NCBI GenBank assembly: GCA_023402075.1
Contig: JAEXCS010000027.1
Coordinates: 1 to 64,000 of the forward strand
Length of the DNA: 64,000 nt
Direction of reading: 5' to 3'
Source of the DNA: Bacillota bacterium
GTDB taxonomy: Bacteria; Bacillota; Clostridia; Oscillospirales; Oscillospiraceae
Shown here: positions 41,494 through 53,368 of the stretch, in pieces
How the letters are laid out: each line of letters begins with the position of its first letter
How positions within the stretch are numbered: position 1 is the first letter of the stretch
Position numbers and translations under genes: made by a program
The notes under the pieces: generated by a model
The model's input: the letters and a program-made list of their open reading frames with translations, nothing else
Databases searched by the model: none
What the model was told of the DNA's origin: nothing

Positions 41494-43188
41494 ATGAATA
41501 AACAAATCAGCGGCGCGCTTTTCAAGCGGATGGTGCTGCATGGAGCGGCCGCCGTGTCGGCCCAAAAGCAGGCAATTAACGATTTGAATGTGTTTCCCGT
41601 CCCCGACGGAGACACCGGAACCAATATGAGCATGACCATTGCCGCCGCCGTGGAGGAACTGCGCAAGTGCGACCCGGAGAGCGTTGACCGGGCCGCCTCC
41701 GTCACCGCCTCTGCTTTACTGCGGGGCGCGCGGGGAAACTCCGGCGTAATTCTCTCTCTTTTGTTCCGTGGCATTTCCAAGGGGCTGAAGGGCCGGGAAA
41801 ACGCCGATGCGGCCACATTCGCCGCCGCCATGCAGGAGGGTGTTTCCGCCGCCTACAAGGCGGTGATGAAGCCCGCGGAGGGCACGGTGCTCACCGTTTC
41901 CCGGCTCACCGCCAAGCGGGCGGTGGACGCGGCCGCGGAAGGGCTGGAGCTGGAAGCCATGCTGGATTCCGCTATCCGCGTGGGCTATGAGACGCTGGCG
42001 CAGACCACCGACATGAATCCGGTTTTGAAAAAGGCCGGCGTGGTGGACGCGGGCGGCAAGGGCTTCCTCCTCATTCTGGACGGAATGCTGGCCGAGCTGC
42101 GGGGCGAGCCGATGCCGGAGCTGTCCGACGCCGGCGCGCCGGAGAAGGAGAAGGCGGATTTTGGCGGCCTTTCCTCCGATGAAATCACCTTTGCCTTTGA
42201 CACGGTATATATTGTGCGCAAGGCCTCTGCAACCATCTCGCTGGACCCCCTGCGGGCCTATCTCAACAGCATCGGCGACAGTTTGGTCATCGGCGAGGAT
42301 GACGAGGCATTTAAGGTTCACGTCCACACCAACATTCCCGGCGCGGCGCTGACGGAGTCTCAGAAGTACGGCACGCTGGAGCTGGCCAAAATCGAAAACA
42401 TGCGCACGCAGGCAGACGCACTGGCCGCCGGACGGCAGGCCCAGAGCACCGACGATCTGGACGCGGTGGAAGCCGAGCTTGAAGCGCAGACGGAGCAGGA
42501 AACTCCTCAGGGCATTGCCCCTCCGGAGAAAAAATACGGCTTTTTGGCGGTATGCGCCGGAGCAGGACTGGAAGCTTTGTTCCGCGACCTTGGCGCAGAC
42601 GGCGTGGTGTCCGGCGGGCAGACCATGAATCCCTCCACCGAGAGCATTCTGGACGGAGTGAACGCCATCCCCGCCGAGACTGTGTTTATTCTGCCCAACA
42701 ATGGCAACATCATTATGGCCGCCCAGCAGTGCGCCGCGCTGACGGAGAAGAATGTGGTGGTCATCCCCACCAAAACCGTACCTCAGGGCGTCACCGCCAT
42801 GATGAATGTGGACTTTGAGGCACAGGACACCGAAGCCCTCACCGCGGCCATGTCCGAGGCCCTTTCCTCCGTCACCACCGCGCAGATCACCTATGCCGCC
42901 CGAGACTCCGACTTTGACGGGTTCGACATCAAGGAGGGCGACTTCCTTGCTCTGGAGGAGGGTCGGCTGTTCGGCACCGACAAATCCATTGCCGCGCTGA
43001 CGGAAAAGCTGGCACAGGACGCGCGGGAACGGGGCAGTTCCTTCATCTCCGTCTACTTCGGGGAGGACGTGTCCGAGGAGGACGCGCAGGAAACCGCCCG
43101 CATGTTTGAAGCCGCCTGTCCCGACGCGGAGGTGGCCGTGCTCTCCGGCGGTCAGCCTGTTTACTATTATATCATTTCCATGGAATAA
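41494..43188 (+). CDS. DAK2-domain protein YloV (FakA-like)
   Basis: A 564-residue protein related to fatty-acid kinase subunit FakA. The N-terminal DhaL/DAK2 ATP-binding domain (residues 1-200) has NDLNVFPVPDGDTGTNM, RGARGNSGVILS and VVDAGGKGF. A middle domain (about 230-300) and a C-terminal domain follow (YGFLAVCAGAGLEALF, GGQTMNPSTESIL, LPNNGNIIMAA). FakA phosphorylates fatty acids presented by FakB lipid carriers. No fakB is adjacent, but they are usually unlinked. It is the second gene of the pair with the Asp23 protein, with GGGAGGG upstream. Confidence 0.93.
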   Translation: MNKQISGALFKRMVLHGAAAVSAQKQAINDLNVFPVPDGDTGTNMSMTIAAAVEELRKCDPESVDRAASVTASALLRGARGNSGVILSLLFRGISKGLKGRENADAATFAAAMQEGVSAAYKAVMKPAEGTVLTVSRLTAKRAVDAAAEGLELEAMLDSAIRVGYETLAQTTDMNPVLKKAGVVDAGGKGFLLILDGMLAELRGEPMPELSDAGAPEKEKADFGGLSSDEITFAFDTVYIVRKASATISLDPLRAYLNSIGDSLVIGEDDEAFKVHVHTNIPGAALTESQKYGTLELAKIENMRTQADALAAGRQAQSTDDLDAVEAELEAQTEQETPQGIAPPEKKYGFLAVCAGAGLEALFRDLGADGVVSGGQTMNPSTESILDGVNAIPAETVFILPNNGNIIMAAQQCAALTEKNVVVIPTKTVPQGVTAMMNVDFEAQDTEALTAAMSEALSSVTTAQITYAARDSDFDGFDIKEGDFLALEEGRLFGTDKSIAALTEKLAQDARERGSSFISVYFGEDVSEEDAQETARMFEAACPDAEVAVLSGGQPVYYYIISME

Positions 43189-43223
43189 CGCGTCCGACAG
43201 GACGCTGTCTCCCCTGCTTATAA

Positions 43224-43254
43224 AAGCGGCGCGGCCCATAGGGCCGCGCCGCTT
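43224..43254. terminator. Bidirectional terminator
   Basis: A 14-bp stem AAGCGGCGCGGCCC and its complement with a short loop lies between converging yloV-like and uracil-DNA glycosylase genes. Confidence 0.8.
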
Positions 43255-43273
43255 CTAATTTTCCCAAGGATGC

Positions 43274-43843
43274 TCAAATCCCCGTCTCCGGGCACAGCTC
43301 CCGGATTTTCGCCTGCAAGCCCTTTAAATCCTCAAACGTCTCCGGGCGTTTGGAGGGGTCACGGAGCAGGGCCGAGGGATGGTAAAGCGCCGTCATCTGC
43401 ACCCCGTCCCGGACGAACCACTGCCCGTGCTGGGCGGTGATGCGAAAGTCATCTTTAATCAATTCCTTAGCCGCGATGCGGCCCAGACACACCAAAATTT
43501 TGGGGTGCAGCAGCTCCATCTGCCGATCCAGCCAGCCACGGCAGGCCGCCATCTCCACATTCAGCGGGTCCCGATTTTGGGGCGGGCGGCATTTTACCGT
43601 GTTGGCCACGTAAACCTTCGTCCGGTCCAGTCCGATGATCTCCAGCATATCGTCCAGCAGTTGGCCCGCCTTTCCCACGAAGGGAACGCCCTGCTCGTCC
43701 TCGTTCTGCCCCGGCCCTTCGCCCACCAGCATAATTTTTGCCGTCTCGCAGCCATCGCCAAACACCACGGTGGTGCGGGTCTGCGCAAGGCCGCAGCTTC
43801 GGCATTCCAGGCACTCTCCCCGCAGCTTTTGCCACTCCTCCAT
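43274..43843 (-). CDS. Type-4 uracil-DNA glycosylase (Fe-S)
   Basis: A family 4 uracil-DNA glycosylase of 189 residues. Cysteines at the N-terminus (CLECRSCGL) and the later pair around residue 85 and beyond (TVKCRPP) are the 4Fe-4S ligands expected of this family. Catalytic motifs are GEGPGQNEDEQGVPFVGKAG and HPSALLR. It removes uracil from DNA as the first step in base-excision repair. GGAGGAAC precedes the ATG. It appears monocistronic. Confidence 0.92.
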   Translation of the reverse strand: MEEWQKLRGECLECRSCGLAQTRTTVVFGDGCETAKIMLVGEGPGQNEDEQGVPFVGKAGQLLDDMLEIIGLDRTKVYVANTVKCRPPQNRDPLNVEMAACRGWLDRQMELLHPKILVCLGRIAAKELIKDDFRITAQHGQWFVRDGVQMTALYHPSALLRDPSKRPETFEDLKGLQAKIRELCPETGI

Positions 43844-43934
43844 ACCGTTCCTCCTCGCCCTTTATTTTTCTTCAAAGCGCCGCATGAATTTCCCTCCCAC
43901 GGACAAACTGAACAAAAAGACGGAGGGTTTTCAT

Positions 43935-44456
43935 TTGGCATATTGGTTCTGGGTTTTCATTTTTTACAGCCTTGCAGGCTGCTTTTTAGAGCGGGTTTAC
44001 GCCCGCCGCACCACCGGAGAAACCCATCCCGTCCGGCGGTGCCTTCTGTTTCTCCCCCTTTGTCCGGTGTACGGACTGGGCGCTATGGCGGTGCTGGCCC
44101 TGCCCGATTCGATGCGGCAGGGGCTTTGGCTTCCGGTGGCGGGCGCAGCAGCGGCCACGGCGGTGGAGTTTTTTTACCACTGGGCCTGCGAAGCGCTTCT
44201 GGGGGTAAAATTCTGGGATTATTCCCACGTCCGGGGCAATTTGCAGGGACGGGTATGCATCCTGTTCTCCCTTGCCTGGGGCGCGCTGGCCTCCATGGCG
44301 CTTTTGCTGATTCACCCACTGCTGGAAGCGGTTATCGTGCGCATTCCCGCACCGCTTACGCTTCTTGCGCTGCTGGTTTTCACTGCCGATGCGGTGTGCA
44401 CCCTCCGCATTCTCTTGGTCACCCACAGTGTGGCTGCACTACGGGGAAAGCCTTAA
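43935..44456 (+). CDS. Putative ABC-transporter type IV membrane protein (PF06541-like)
   Basis: A 173-residue integral membrane protein with about five hydrophobic segments. The N-terminal YWFWVFIFYSLAGCFLERVYAR, the LCPVYGLGAM segment and LGVKFWDYSHVRGNLQGRVCILFSLAWGAL are hallmarks of this family. It lacks an ATPase domain and its transport role is only presumed. The start is TTG at 43935, seven bases after GGAGGG; no ATG is suitably placed. It converges on the hydrolase gene with only three bases between stops. Confidence 0.8.
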   Translation: MAYWFWVFIFYSLAGCFLERVYARRTTGETHPVRRCLLFLPLCPVYGLGAMAVLALPDSMRQGLWLPVAGAAAATAVEFFYHWACEALLGVKFWDYSHVRGNLQGRVCILFSLAWGALASMALLLIHPLLEAVIVRIPAPLTLLALLVFTADAVCTLRILLVTHSVAALRGKP

Positions 44457-44459
44457 TGC

Positions 44460-45404
44460 TTACGCCTCCCGCGCGTCGGGAATTCGGGCCAAAAGCCAGT
44501 CCGCCACATCGCTGCAGACCTCTTTCCGGCACAAATCGTTTAGAATCTCGTGCCGCGCACCGGGATAGAGCTTCAGCTCCGCATCCCGGACTCCTGCTCT
44601 TTGAAAACTCCGGTACGCCCTCCGCACACCCCGCCCCCGCTCTCCCACAGGGTCTTCCTCTCCGGAGACAAACAGCACCGGTGTGCTCAGATTCATTTTC
44701 TTCACATTGGCCTGATTGGTAATAAACCCAATGCCCCCCAGCATTTCCCGAAACAAACCCACGCTGGGATTTTCCCCGCAGCAGGGGTCCGCTGCGTAAA
44801 AGTCCACCGTCTTTTCGTCAGAGGATACCCAGTCAAACTCCGTCCGGTTAGGGGCAAACGCCTTGTTGTAAGCGCCGAAGGCCAGATTGTGCACGAGGGG
44901 GCTGGCCCGCTCCTCGCCGATTCGGCGGCATTCGACGGCGGCAATTGCCCGGCCCGCCGCCGTCAGCGCCGGGGCCATCTGGCCGGTGCCCATTAAAATC
45001 GCGCCGTCCACCGTTCCGGGATAGCGGATCAGGTACGTCCGCACCAGAAAGGACCCCATGGAATGCCCCAGAAGAAAACAGGGCAGGCCTGAAAACTTTT
45101 GGCCCTCTAAACAGCGAAGGGCATATAGATCCTCCACAACCGTATCCCAGCTCCCCGCCGGGCCGAAATACACCCGGGGCGCACCGTCTGTATGAGACGC
45201 GCCGTGCCCCAGATGGTCGTTTCCCACCACGGCAACACCCCGCTCCGTCAGATACGCCGCAAGCTCCTCGTAGCGCAGGATATATTCCGAAACCCCGTGG
45301 GCAATCTGCAGCACCGCCCGGGGCCTTTCCTCCGGAAGCCACTCCACCGCGTGCAGCGGGGTTTTTCCATTGTGAGAAAGAACGGTAAATTCGCGCTTGA
45401 CCAT
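44460..45404 (-). CDS. Alpha/beta hydrolase, monoacylglycerol-lipase-like
   Basis: A 314-residue serine hydrolase of the Hydrolase_4 type with no signal peptide. The nucleophile S115 is in GHSMGS. The catalytic Asp lies in SGEEDPVGE and the His in GARHEILND. HGVSEYILRYEELAAYL near the N-terminus supplies the oxyanion region. Relatives hydrolyse monoacylglycerols or lysophospholipids. It is divergent from glpK with about 85 bases between start codons, so released glycerol could feed glycerol kinase. That link is inference from context. Confidence 0.85.
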   Translation of the reverse strand: MVKREFTVLSHNGKTPLHAVEWLPEERPRAVLQIAHGVSEYILRYEELAAYLTERGVAVVGNDHLGHGASHTDGAPRVYFGPAGSWDTVVEDLYALRCLEGQKFSGLPCFLLGHSMGSFLVRTYLIRYPGTVDGAILMGTGQMAPALTAAGRAIAAVECRRIGEERASPLVHNLAFGAYNKAFAPNRTEFDWVSSDEKTVDFYAADPCCGENPSVGLFREMLGGIGFITNQANVKKMNLSTPVLFVSGEEDPVGERGRGVRRAYRSFQRAGVRDAELKLYPGARHEILNDLCRKEVCSDVADWLLARIPDAREA

Positions 45405-45432
45405 GGCAACACACTCCCCTCTGTGCTATAAT
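45404..45432 (+). promoter_or_regulatory. Probable glpK promoter
   Basis: TATAAT at 45427-45432 is good. The -35 (TGGCAA, 45404-45409) is weak at 17 bp, suggesting activation or limited expression. Confidence 0.5.
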
Positions 45433-45490
45433 GCCTCTCATACAAGCATCATAGCACACGGCGCGTAAAATTTCCACAGGAGGTTTTGCC

Positions 45491-47002
45491 ATGGAACCCT
45501 TTGTCGCCGCACTGGATCAGGGCACCACCAGCTCTCGGGCAATTCTGTTCAACCAAGCGGGAGAGATTGTCTCCCGGGCACAGCATCCCTTCCGCCAGAT
45601 TTATCCCCAGCCCGGCTGGGTGGAGCATGATCCACTGGGCATCTGGGAAACGGAAAAGCGGGCGCTGCAAGAGGCGGTGGACGCCGCCCACATTGACCCC
45701 AAGGCCATTGCGGCCATCGGTGTCACCAATCAGCGGGAAACCACGATTCTCTGGGACAAAAAGACCGGCCAGCCTGTCTACAACGCCATCGTATGGCAGT
45801 GCCGCCGCACGGCGGGTCTTTGTGACGAGCTGAAATCCCGCGGCCTTGGCAAAACGGTGGCTGAAAAAACCGGCCTTTTGATTGACGCATACTTTTCCGG
45901 CACGAAAATCAAGTGGATGCTGGACAACCTCCCCGGTATCCGGGAAAGAGCGGAGCGGGGAGATCTGCTGTGCGGCACGGTGGATACCTGGCTCATCTGG
46001 AACCTCACCGGCGGGCGGGTCCATGTGACGGACTATTCCAACGCTTCGCGCACCATGCTGTTCAACATCCACACGCTGGACTGGGATGAAGCGCTGTGCC
46101 GCGAGCTGGACATTCCCATGCACCTTCTTCCCCGCCCGGTGGGCAATTCACAGCAATACGGCACGGTGGCGAAGGGGATTCCGGGTCTGGAGGGGCTTAG
46201 CGGCATCCCCATCTGCGGCAGCGCGGGAGATCAGCCCGCAGCGCTGTTCGGTCAGGGCTGCTTTCAGCCGGGGGAGGTGAAAAACACCTACGGTACCGGC
46301 TGCTTCACCCTGATGAATGTAGGCGACTCACCGGTGATTTCAAACGCGGGGCTGGTATGCAGCGTGGCATGGGGTCTTGACGGCAGAGTCTGCTACGCGT
46401 TGGAGGGCAGCGTGTTCAACGCGGGCAGCACCATTCAGTGGCTGCGGGACGAGCTGGGCCTGATCGAAAGCGCCCCGGAGTGCGACCGGCTGGCGGAAAG
46501 CGTGCCGGACAGCGGCGGGGTGCTGGTAGTCCCGGCGTTCACCGGCCTTGGCGCGCCTTATTGGGACATGTACGCCCGGGGAACTATTCTGGGCGTCACC
46601 CGGGGCACAGGGAAAGCCCACCTCTGCCGCGCGGTGCTGGACTCCATTGCGTTTCAGGTCTGCGATTTAATCACCGCCATGGCCGCCGACGCGGACCGCC
46701 CCATCGCCTCTTTGCGGGTGGACGGCGGCGCGTCCGTCAGCGATCTTCTGCTTCAGCTTCAGGCGGATGCGCTCCGCTTGCCGGTGGACCGGCCCGTGCA
46801 GGTGGAAACCACCGCCTTTGGTGCGGCGGCGCTGGCAGGGTTGGCTGCGGGCGTGTGGACCGGGCCGGAGCAGCTCTCCGTCCTGCGGCGCAGCCAGCAC
46901 GTGTTTCTTCCCGTACGGGACGAAGCAATGTGCCGGGAGGAACTGAGACGGTGGGGCCGGGCCGTGGAGCGGGCAAGAAGCTGGATTGAACCGGAGTCCT
47001 GA
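45491..47002 (+). CDS. glpK: Glycerol kinase
   Basis: GlpK phosphorylates glycerol to glycerol-3-phosphate. The 503-residue FGGY kinase starts with the phosphate loop ALDQGTTSSRAILF and has GVTNQRETTILWD, TDYSNASRTMLFNIHTLDWD, GSAGDQPAALFGQ and TYGTGCF. A C-terminal LRVDGGAS segment binds adenosine. AGGAGG precedes the ATG. No glpF or glpD gene is linked. The partner upstream is the lipase-like hydrolase on the other strand. Confidence 0.97.
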   Translation: MEPFVAALDQGTTSSRAILFNQAGEIVSRAQHPFRQIYPQPGWVEHDPLGIWETEKRALQEAVDAAHIDPKAIAAIGVTNQRETTILWDKKTGQPVYNAIVWQCRRTAGLCDELKSRGLGKTVAEKTGLLIDAYFSGTKIKWMLDNLPGIRERAERGDLLCGTVDTWLIWNLTGGRVHVTDYSNASRTMLFNIHTLDWDEALCRELDIPMHLLPRPVGNSQQYGTVAKGIPGLEGLSGIPICGSAGDQPAALFGQGCFQPGEVKNTYGTGCFTLMNVGDSPVISNAGLVCSVAWGLDGRVCYALEGSVFNAGSTIQWLRDELGLIESAPECDRLAESVPDSGGVLVVPAFTGLGAPYWDMYARGTILGVTRGTGKAHLCRAVLDSIAFQVCDLITAMAADADRPIASLRVDGGASVSDLLLQLQADALRLPVDRPVQVETTAFGAAALAGLAAGVWTGPEQLSVLRRSQHVFLPVRDEAMCREELRRWGRAVERARSWIEPES

Positions 47003-47187
47003 CAGGCGCGCTGCGGAATACCGATACTTCACACGTCTGCGTCCACATGAAAACGAACTGTGAATTTTGGAAAAATCGGTTGCGTTTTATCCGGCCACCA
47101 TGTATACTAAATTTAAGAATCCAAGTCTAAGGACTGCACTCCAACGGATACAGCGCGAAAGCGCGGGAAATGAAAGGGGTTTTCAAC

Positions 47188-47568
47188 ATGGCATTTGACT
47201 TTTTGAACGATCTTGGAAAAAAGGCGCAGGCCGTCGCAGCCGTTGCCGCCGACAAGGCAAAGGATGCCGCCGAGCTGGCAAGAATTAATATGTCCATCGC
47301 CAGCGAACAGCGGGAGATTGACAAGAATTTCCGCGCCATCGGCGAGTGGTACGTCAGCGAATTCAGCGGCGAAATTCCTCCTGCAGTGAAGGATTTGGTG
47401 GATGCAGTGTCCGCCGCCAAGGCAAAGATTGCCGAGCTGGAGGCCAGCAAGCCCTCGAAGGAAGAGACTTTTGAGGCTGCACAGAACGCCAACAAGGCCT
47501 GTCCCATCTGCGGGACCTCCTCCGACAGCAAGTTCTGCCCCCAGTGCGGCGCACCCATGGGCGAGTAA
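47188..47568 (+). CDS. Zinc-ribbon protein with helical N-terminus
   Basis: A 126-residue soluble protein. The first 95 residues are alanine-rich helices likely to form a coiled coil (GKKAQAVAAVAADKAKDAAELARIN, SAAKAKIAELEA). The C-terminus has a zinc ribbon, CPICGTSSDSKFCPQCGAPM, with two CxxC pairs. Function is unknown. The ATG at 47188 follows AAAGGGG by 8 bases; the in-frame ATG six codons earlier overlaps that site. It has its own terminator. Confidence 0.75.
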   Translation: MAFDFLNDLGKKAQAVAAVAADKAKDAAELARINMSIASEQREIDKNFRAIGEWYVSEFSGEIPPAVKDLVDAVSAAKAKIAELEASKPSKEETFEAAQNANKACPICGTSSDSKFCPQCGAPMGE

Positions 47569-47595
47569 TCTCAGCATTAAAAATTTATGCAATAC

Positions 47596-47623
47596 AAAGG
47601 CCCGGACATTTGTCCGGGCCTTT
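47596..47623. terminator. Bidirectional terminator
   Basis: AAAGGCCCGGACA pairs with its complement around a 2-base centre, flanked by T-rich DNA. It lies between converging zinc-ribbon and HD-domain genes. Confidence 0.85.
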
Positions 47624-47657
47624 GTTGTTTATGTTGCGGTTCTTCCCAAAACGTGCT

Positions 47658-48242
47658 TTACAGCGCCGTCATTTCGGAAGTCACAGCGTCCTCGCAGGCA
47701 CGCATTGCCGCAAGCGTCTTTTCCAGCAGCTCGTCCAGCTCCCAGCCAAGGCGCTCTGCGCCGGTCTGAATCACGTCCCGAGAGCAGCCGGCAGCAAACT
47801 TCTTATCCTTATATTTCTTTTTCAGGCTGCTCAGTTCCATGTCCTGACAGCTTTTGCTGGGCCGCATCCGGGCCGCCGCGCCGATGAGGCCTGTCAATTC
47901 GTCGGCAGCGAAGAGCACCTTCTCCATCTCTTCCGCAGGTTCCACATCGCAGCAAATTCCATAGCCGTGGCTGCATACCGCGTGAATCAGCGCGTCGCCG
48001 CAGCCAATTTCCTTCAGCAGCTCCGGCGCTTTCAGGCAGTGCTCCTCCGGCCACTTTTCAAAGTCCACATCGTGCAAAAGGCCCACCGTGGCCCAAAAAT
48101 CCGCGTCCTCGCCATGCCCCAGTTCAACGGCGTACCACCGCATCACACCCTCCACCGTCAGCGCGTGCTGAATGTGGAAAGGCTCGTCGTTATATTTGCG
48201 CAGCAGGGCCAGCGCCTGTTCTCTCTGGGGATAGTCTTTCAT
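47658..48242 (-). CDS. HD-domain phosphohydrolase-like protein
   Basis: A 194-residue protein of the HD superfamily. Metal-binding residues include the H in HIQHALTVEGVM, the HD pair in TVGLLHDVDFEKWPEEH, and H in AVCSHGYG. The C-terminal half is helical. Such stand-alone HD proteins hydrolyse phosphate esters or nucleotides; the substrate is unknown. GGAGGAAA precedes the ATG. Confidence 0.82.
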   Translation of the reverse strand: MKDYPQREQALALLRKYNDEPFHIQHALTVEGVMRWYAVELGHGEDADFWATVGLLHDVDFEKWPEEHCLKAPELLKEIGCGDALIHAVCSHGYGICCDVEPAEEMEKVLFAADELTGLIGAAARMRPSKSCQDMELSSLKKKYKDKKFAAGCSRDVIQTGAERLGWELDELLEKTLAAMRACEDAVTSEMTAL

Positions 48243-48348
48243 GGATGTTTCCTCCGTTTCTAATGTGCAGCACGCTTCATATCTAAAGCTGCGCGCCTGT
48301 GTGATTACGCCGCATTATACGCGCCTTTTCCCGGGTTTGCAAGTCCGT

Positions 48349-49035
48349 TCAGCCGGGTTCGCGGGGGTCCGGGTCGCCCTCCAGCGTCACGAAATAGTCG
48401 TAATAGGGCAGCAGGAATTCATAGCCCGTTTTCAGCCGATCCACCAGCTCCCTGGAAAAGAGAATCTCGTTCAGCTTGTCCCGACGGCCCAGAGAAAAGC
48501 TTTTTTTCAGATACCATGGGGCCAAAAGCTCGCTTGGCGCACCCTCTTTGGGGCGTTTATACTCCTCTCCCTCCAAAAAAAACTCCTGCTGCCGGTTCAG
48601 TTTCCGGGTCAGGGTCTCCATGGGTTTGGGGTCCCGCTCCATGCGGGCGCGGAGCTTCATCATGGTGGAGGGGTTGGCCGCGTAATACCCAAGGCCATAG
48701 CTCCACTCGTCCGGTCCCAATTCAAACCAGAAGCAGGGCTGCACCGTCCACACGCTTTCGGCCGGAGCCTCCACACTGATCCACAGGTGATCCTTGAAGG
48801 GGCCGTGCCCGTGGAGCCGCCGGGCGTCCCGATAGATGCGGGAAACGCGGCCCCGCAGGGGAAGGTCCGGCCTTTGCTCTGAAAACCAGCCGTACAGCTC
48901 GTCCCCCAGCTCCTTCATCGGGCGGTAGAAGCTGGATAAATAGATTTCCTTATGCGCCTCGAACCACGGCTTTTCATTGTTGAAGCGAATACCCCACATA
49001 AAATCCACCGTTTCGTCCGTAAAGCCATTGAACAT
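48349..49035 (-). CDS. DUF2461 family protein
   Basis: A 228-residue protein of the DUF2461/TIGR02453 type. Typical elements are LRFN-like FMWGIRFNNEKPWFEAHKEIY near the N-terminus, RIYRDARRLHGHGPFKDHLWI, and GLGYYAANPSTMMKLRARM. No enzymatic function is established for the family. The ATG at 49035 follows GGGAGG by 5 bases. It is divergent from the racemase-like gene. Confidence 0.85.
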   Translation of the reverse strand: MFNGFTDETVDFMWGIRFNNEKPWFEAHKEIYLSSFYRPMKELGDELYGWFSEQRPDLPLRGRVSRIYRDARRLHGHGPFKDHLWISVEAPAESVWTVQPCFWFELGPDEWSYGLGYYAANPSTMMKLRARMERDPKPMETLTRKLNRQQEFFLEGEEYKRPKEGAPSELLAPWYLKKSFSLGRRDKLNEILFSRELVDRLKTGYEFLLPYYDYFVTLEGDPDPREPG

Positions 49036-49247
49036 GTTTGCCTCCCGTTCCGTTGTTTCTACAAATCTACGCAGCTTTTTATTAAAGATATCATACCACC
49101 GATTTTCCCAAAAAGGAATTGAAAAATTCATTTTTGGCGCGAAAAGGTTTGCTTTGCCCCTTGTCCGTGCTATACTGTATAAATACTTCTGTAACACAGC
49201 GGAAGCCTGCGGCTGTCCGCACTTCTGAAAACCGGAGGGATTTGTTT

Positions 49248-50039
49248 ATGAAGCTCGATTATACAATTTGGGACCCCACGAAAAATATCACCCTGCTGGT
49301 TTCCACCCCCGTCCCCCGCGCCATGCAGCCCGAGGTGGCGGCAAAGCTGATGGCCCAGCGTCCTCAGGTGGAGCAGGTGGGCTTTATCGAGCCTGCCACC
49401 CTTCCCGGCGCGGTGCTGCGCCTGCAAATGATGGGGGGCGAATTCTGCGGCAATGCCTCTATGTCCGCCGCGGCCTATGCCGCGGACAGGGACGGGCTGA
49501 CCGACCCTGAGGTACCGTTGGAAGTCTCCGGCCACGAGGGGATTCTCACCTGCCGTCTAGATCGGCAGGCGGACGGACTGTGGGGCACTGTCAATATGCC
49601 CCTGCCTGTGGACATTGCCACGGCGGAGCTTCCCGGCGGGATTTCCGTTCCCGCCGTGGTGTTTGACGGCATTGTCCACTGCGTCGTCCCCGCCGGGTCA
49701 CTTTCCCGGGAGACAGCGGAATCCGCTATCCGCCCCCTGTGCGCCACGCTGGATACAGACGCCTGCGGCATCATACTTTACGACAAAGACGCAGGCTCTA
49801 TCACGCCGCTGGTCTATGTCCGCTCTACCGACACGGCGGTGTGGGAATCCGGCTGCGGCAGCGGCAGCGCCGCGGTGGGGTCATATCTCACCGCTCAGGC
49901 AGGAAAGGCCGTCACCGTGGACCTCAGCCAGCCGGGCGGAACCATCACCGTTTCCGCCGGGTGGGAAGACGGGCGCGTCACCGCCCTCCGCATTACAGGC
50001 CGGGTGGCGCTGGTGGAGCGGGACAGCTGCGAGCTGTAA
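49248..50039 (+). CDS. CntK/DapF-fold amino-acid racemase-like protein
   Basis: A 263-residue protein of the diaminopimelate-epimerase fold. The two catalytic cysteines are C67 in GGEFCGNASMS and C203 in ESGCGSGSAA. It lacks the DapF N-terminal GNDF motif. The N-terminal NITLLVSTP..AAKLM..VEQVGFIE pattern resembles CntK, the histidine racemase of staphylopine synthesis. It could racemise or epimerise a free amino acid without a cofactor. No cntL/cntM-type opine genes are nearby, so the pathway is open. GGAGGGA precedes the ATG. A promoter for secA follows. Confidence 0.75.
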   Translation: MKLDYTIWDPTKNITLLVSTPVPRAMQPEVAAKLMAQRPQVEQVGFIEPATLPGAVLRLQMMGGEFCGNASMSAAAYAADRDGLTDPEVPLEVSGHEGILTCRLDRQADGLWGTVNMPLPVDIATAELPGGISVPAVVFDGIVHCVVPAGSLSRETAESAIRPLCATLDTDACGIILYDKDAGSITPLVYVRSTDTAVWESGCGSGSAAVGSYLTAQAGKAVTVDLSQPGGTITVSAGWEDGRVTALRITGRVALVERDSCEL

Positions 50040-50122
50040 GGAGATATTCTACCGCTTTTTTTGCAGCGCCGTACATAAGAAACTGCCCAAATGTAAATTT
50101 TATTCGTTGGGCCTGATTTTCT

Positions 50123-50151
50123 TTGCATTTTTCAAAAAGGTGTGGTATGCT
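50123..50151 (+). promoter_or_regulatory. Sigma-A promoter of secA
   Basis: TTGCAT (50123-50128) and TATGCT (50146-50151) are 17 bp apart, about 95 bases before the ATG. Confidence 0.6.
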
Positions 50152-50245
50152 TATCGTTGCTTTTGGCGACCACCTATTTATATAAGGAATATCATTCCGA
50201 CTTTTTCTCCCAAAAAGCCGGGTCAGAAAGGATCTTTAATCACCT

Positions 50246-52993
<2,748 letters not shown>

Positions 52994-53013
52994 CAAATTA
53001 CAGCACGATTCAG

Positions 53014-53056
53014 GCCGTCCCCTGTTCTCCTGCCGGGAGGGCGGGGGACGGCTTTT
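53014..53056 (+). terminator. Terminator of secA
   Basis: GCCGTCCCC (53014-53022) pairs with GGGGGACGGC (53043-53052) and is followed by TTTT. Confidence 0.75.
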
Positions 53057-53073
53057 AGTTGAAAGGAGCGTTT

Positions 53074-53367
53074 ATGAAAGACACCGAAAGAAACACTGCG
53101 TTGCAATTAGTGACGGATATCCGGCATATTTTGGTGGCAATCTCCCTGATACTTGGGGGCATTGGCTCCATTCTGTTCTCCATAGCCATTGTCCATGACT
53201 TTTTTCTTGGGCTGGGCGGTGTTTTACTGCTCTGCGGCCTTGGAAAAGTACTGAGTATTTGTCTAAACCGCAAGTTGGACGACGAATCGCCCCGAAACTC
53301 CGCTCAGCCGAAAAACACGGTTCCCAGCGCGTTTTCAAACGAACCGAACACCAAAAAGGAGGACTGA
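53074..53367 (+). CDS. Small two-TM membrane protein
   Basis: A 97-residue protein with two hydrophobic segments (HILVAISLILGGIGSILFSIAIV and FFLGLGGVLLLCGLG) joined by a very short turn, and a polar Asn/Pro-rich tail. No family is recognised. The ATG at 53074 follows GGAG by 6 bases. Its stop is one base before the pgeF start codon, so the two are translationally coupled. Confidence 0.65.
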   Translation: MKDTERNTALQLVTDIRHILVAISLILGGIGSILFSIAIVHDFFLGLGGVLLLCGLGKVLSICLNRKLDDESPRNSAQPKNTVPSAFSNEPNTKKED

Positions 53368-53368
53368 C

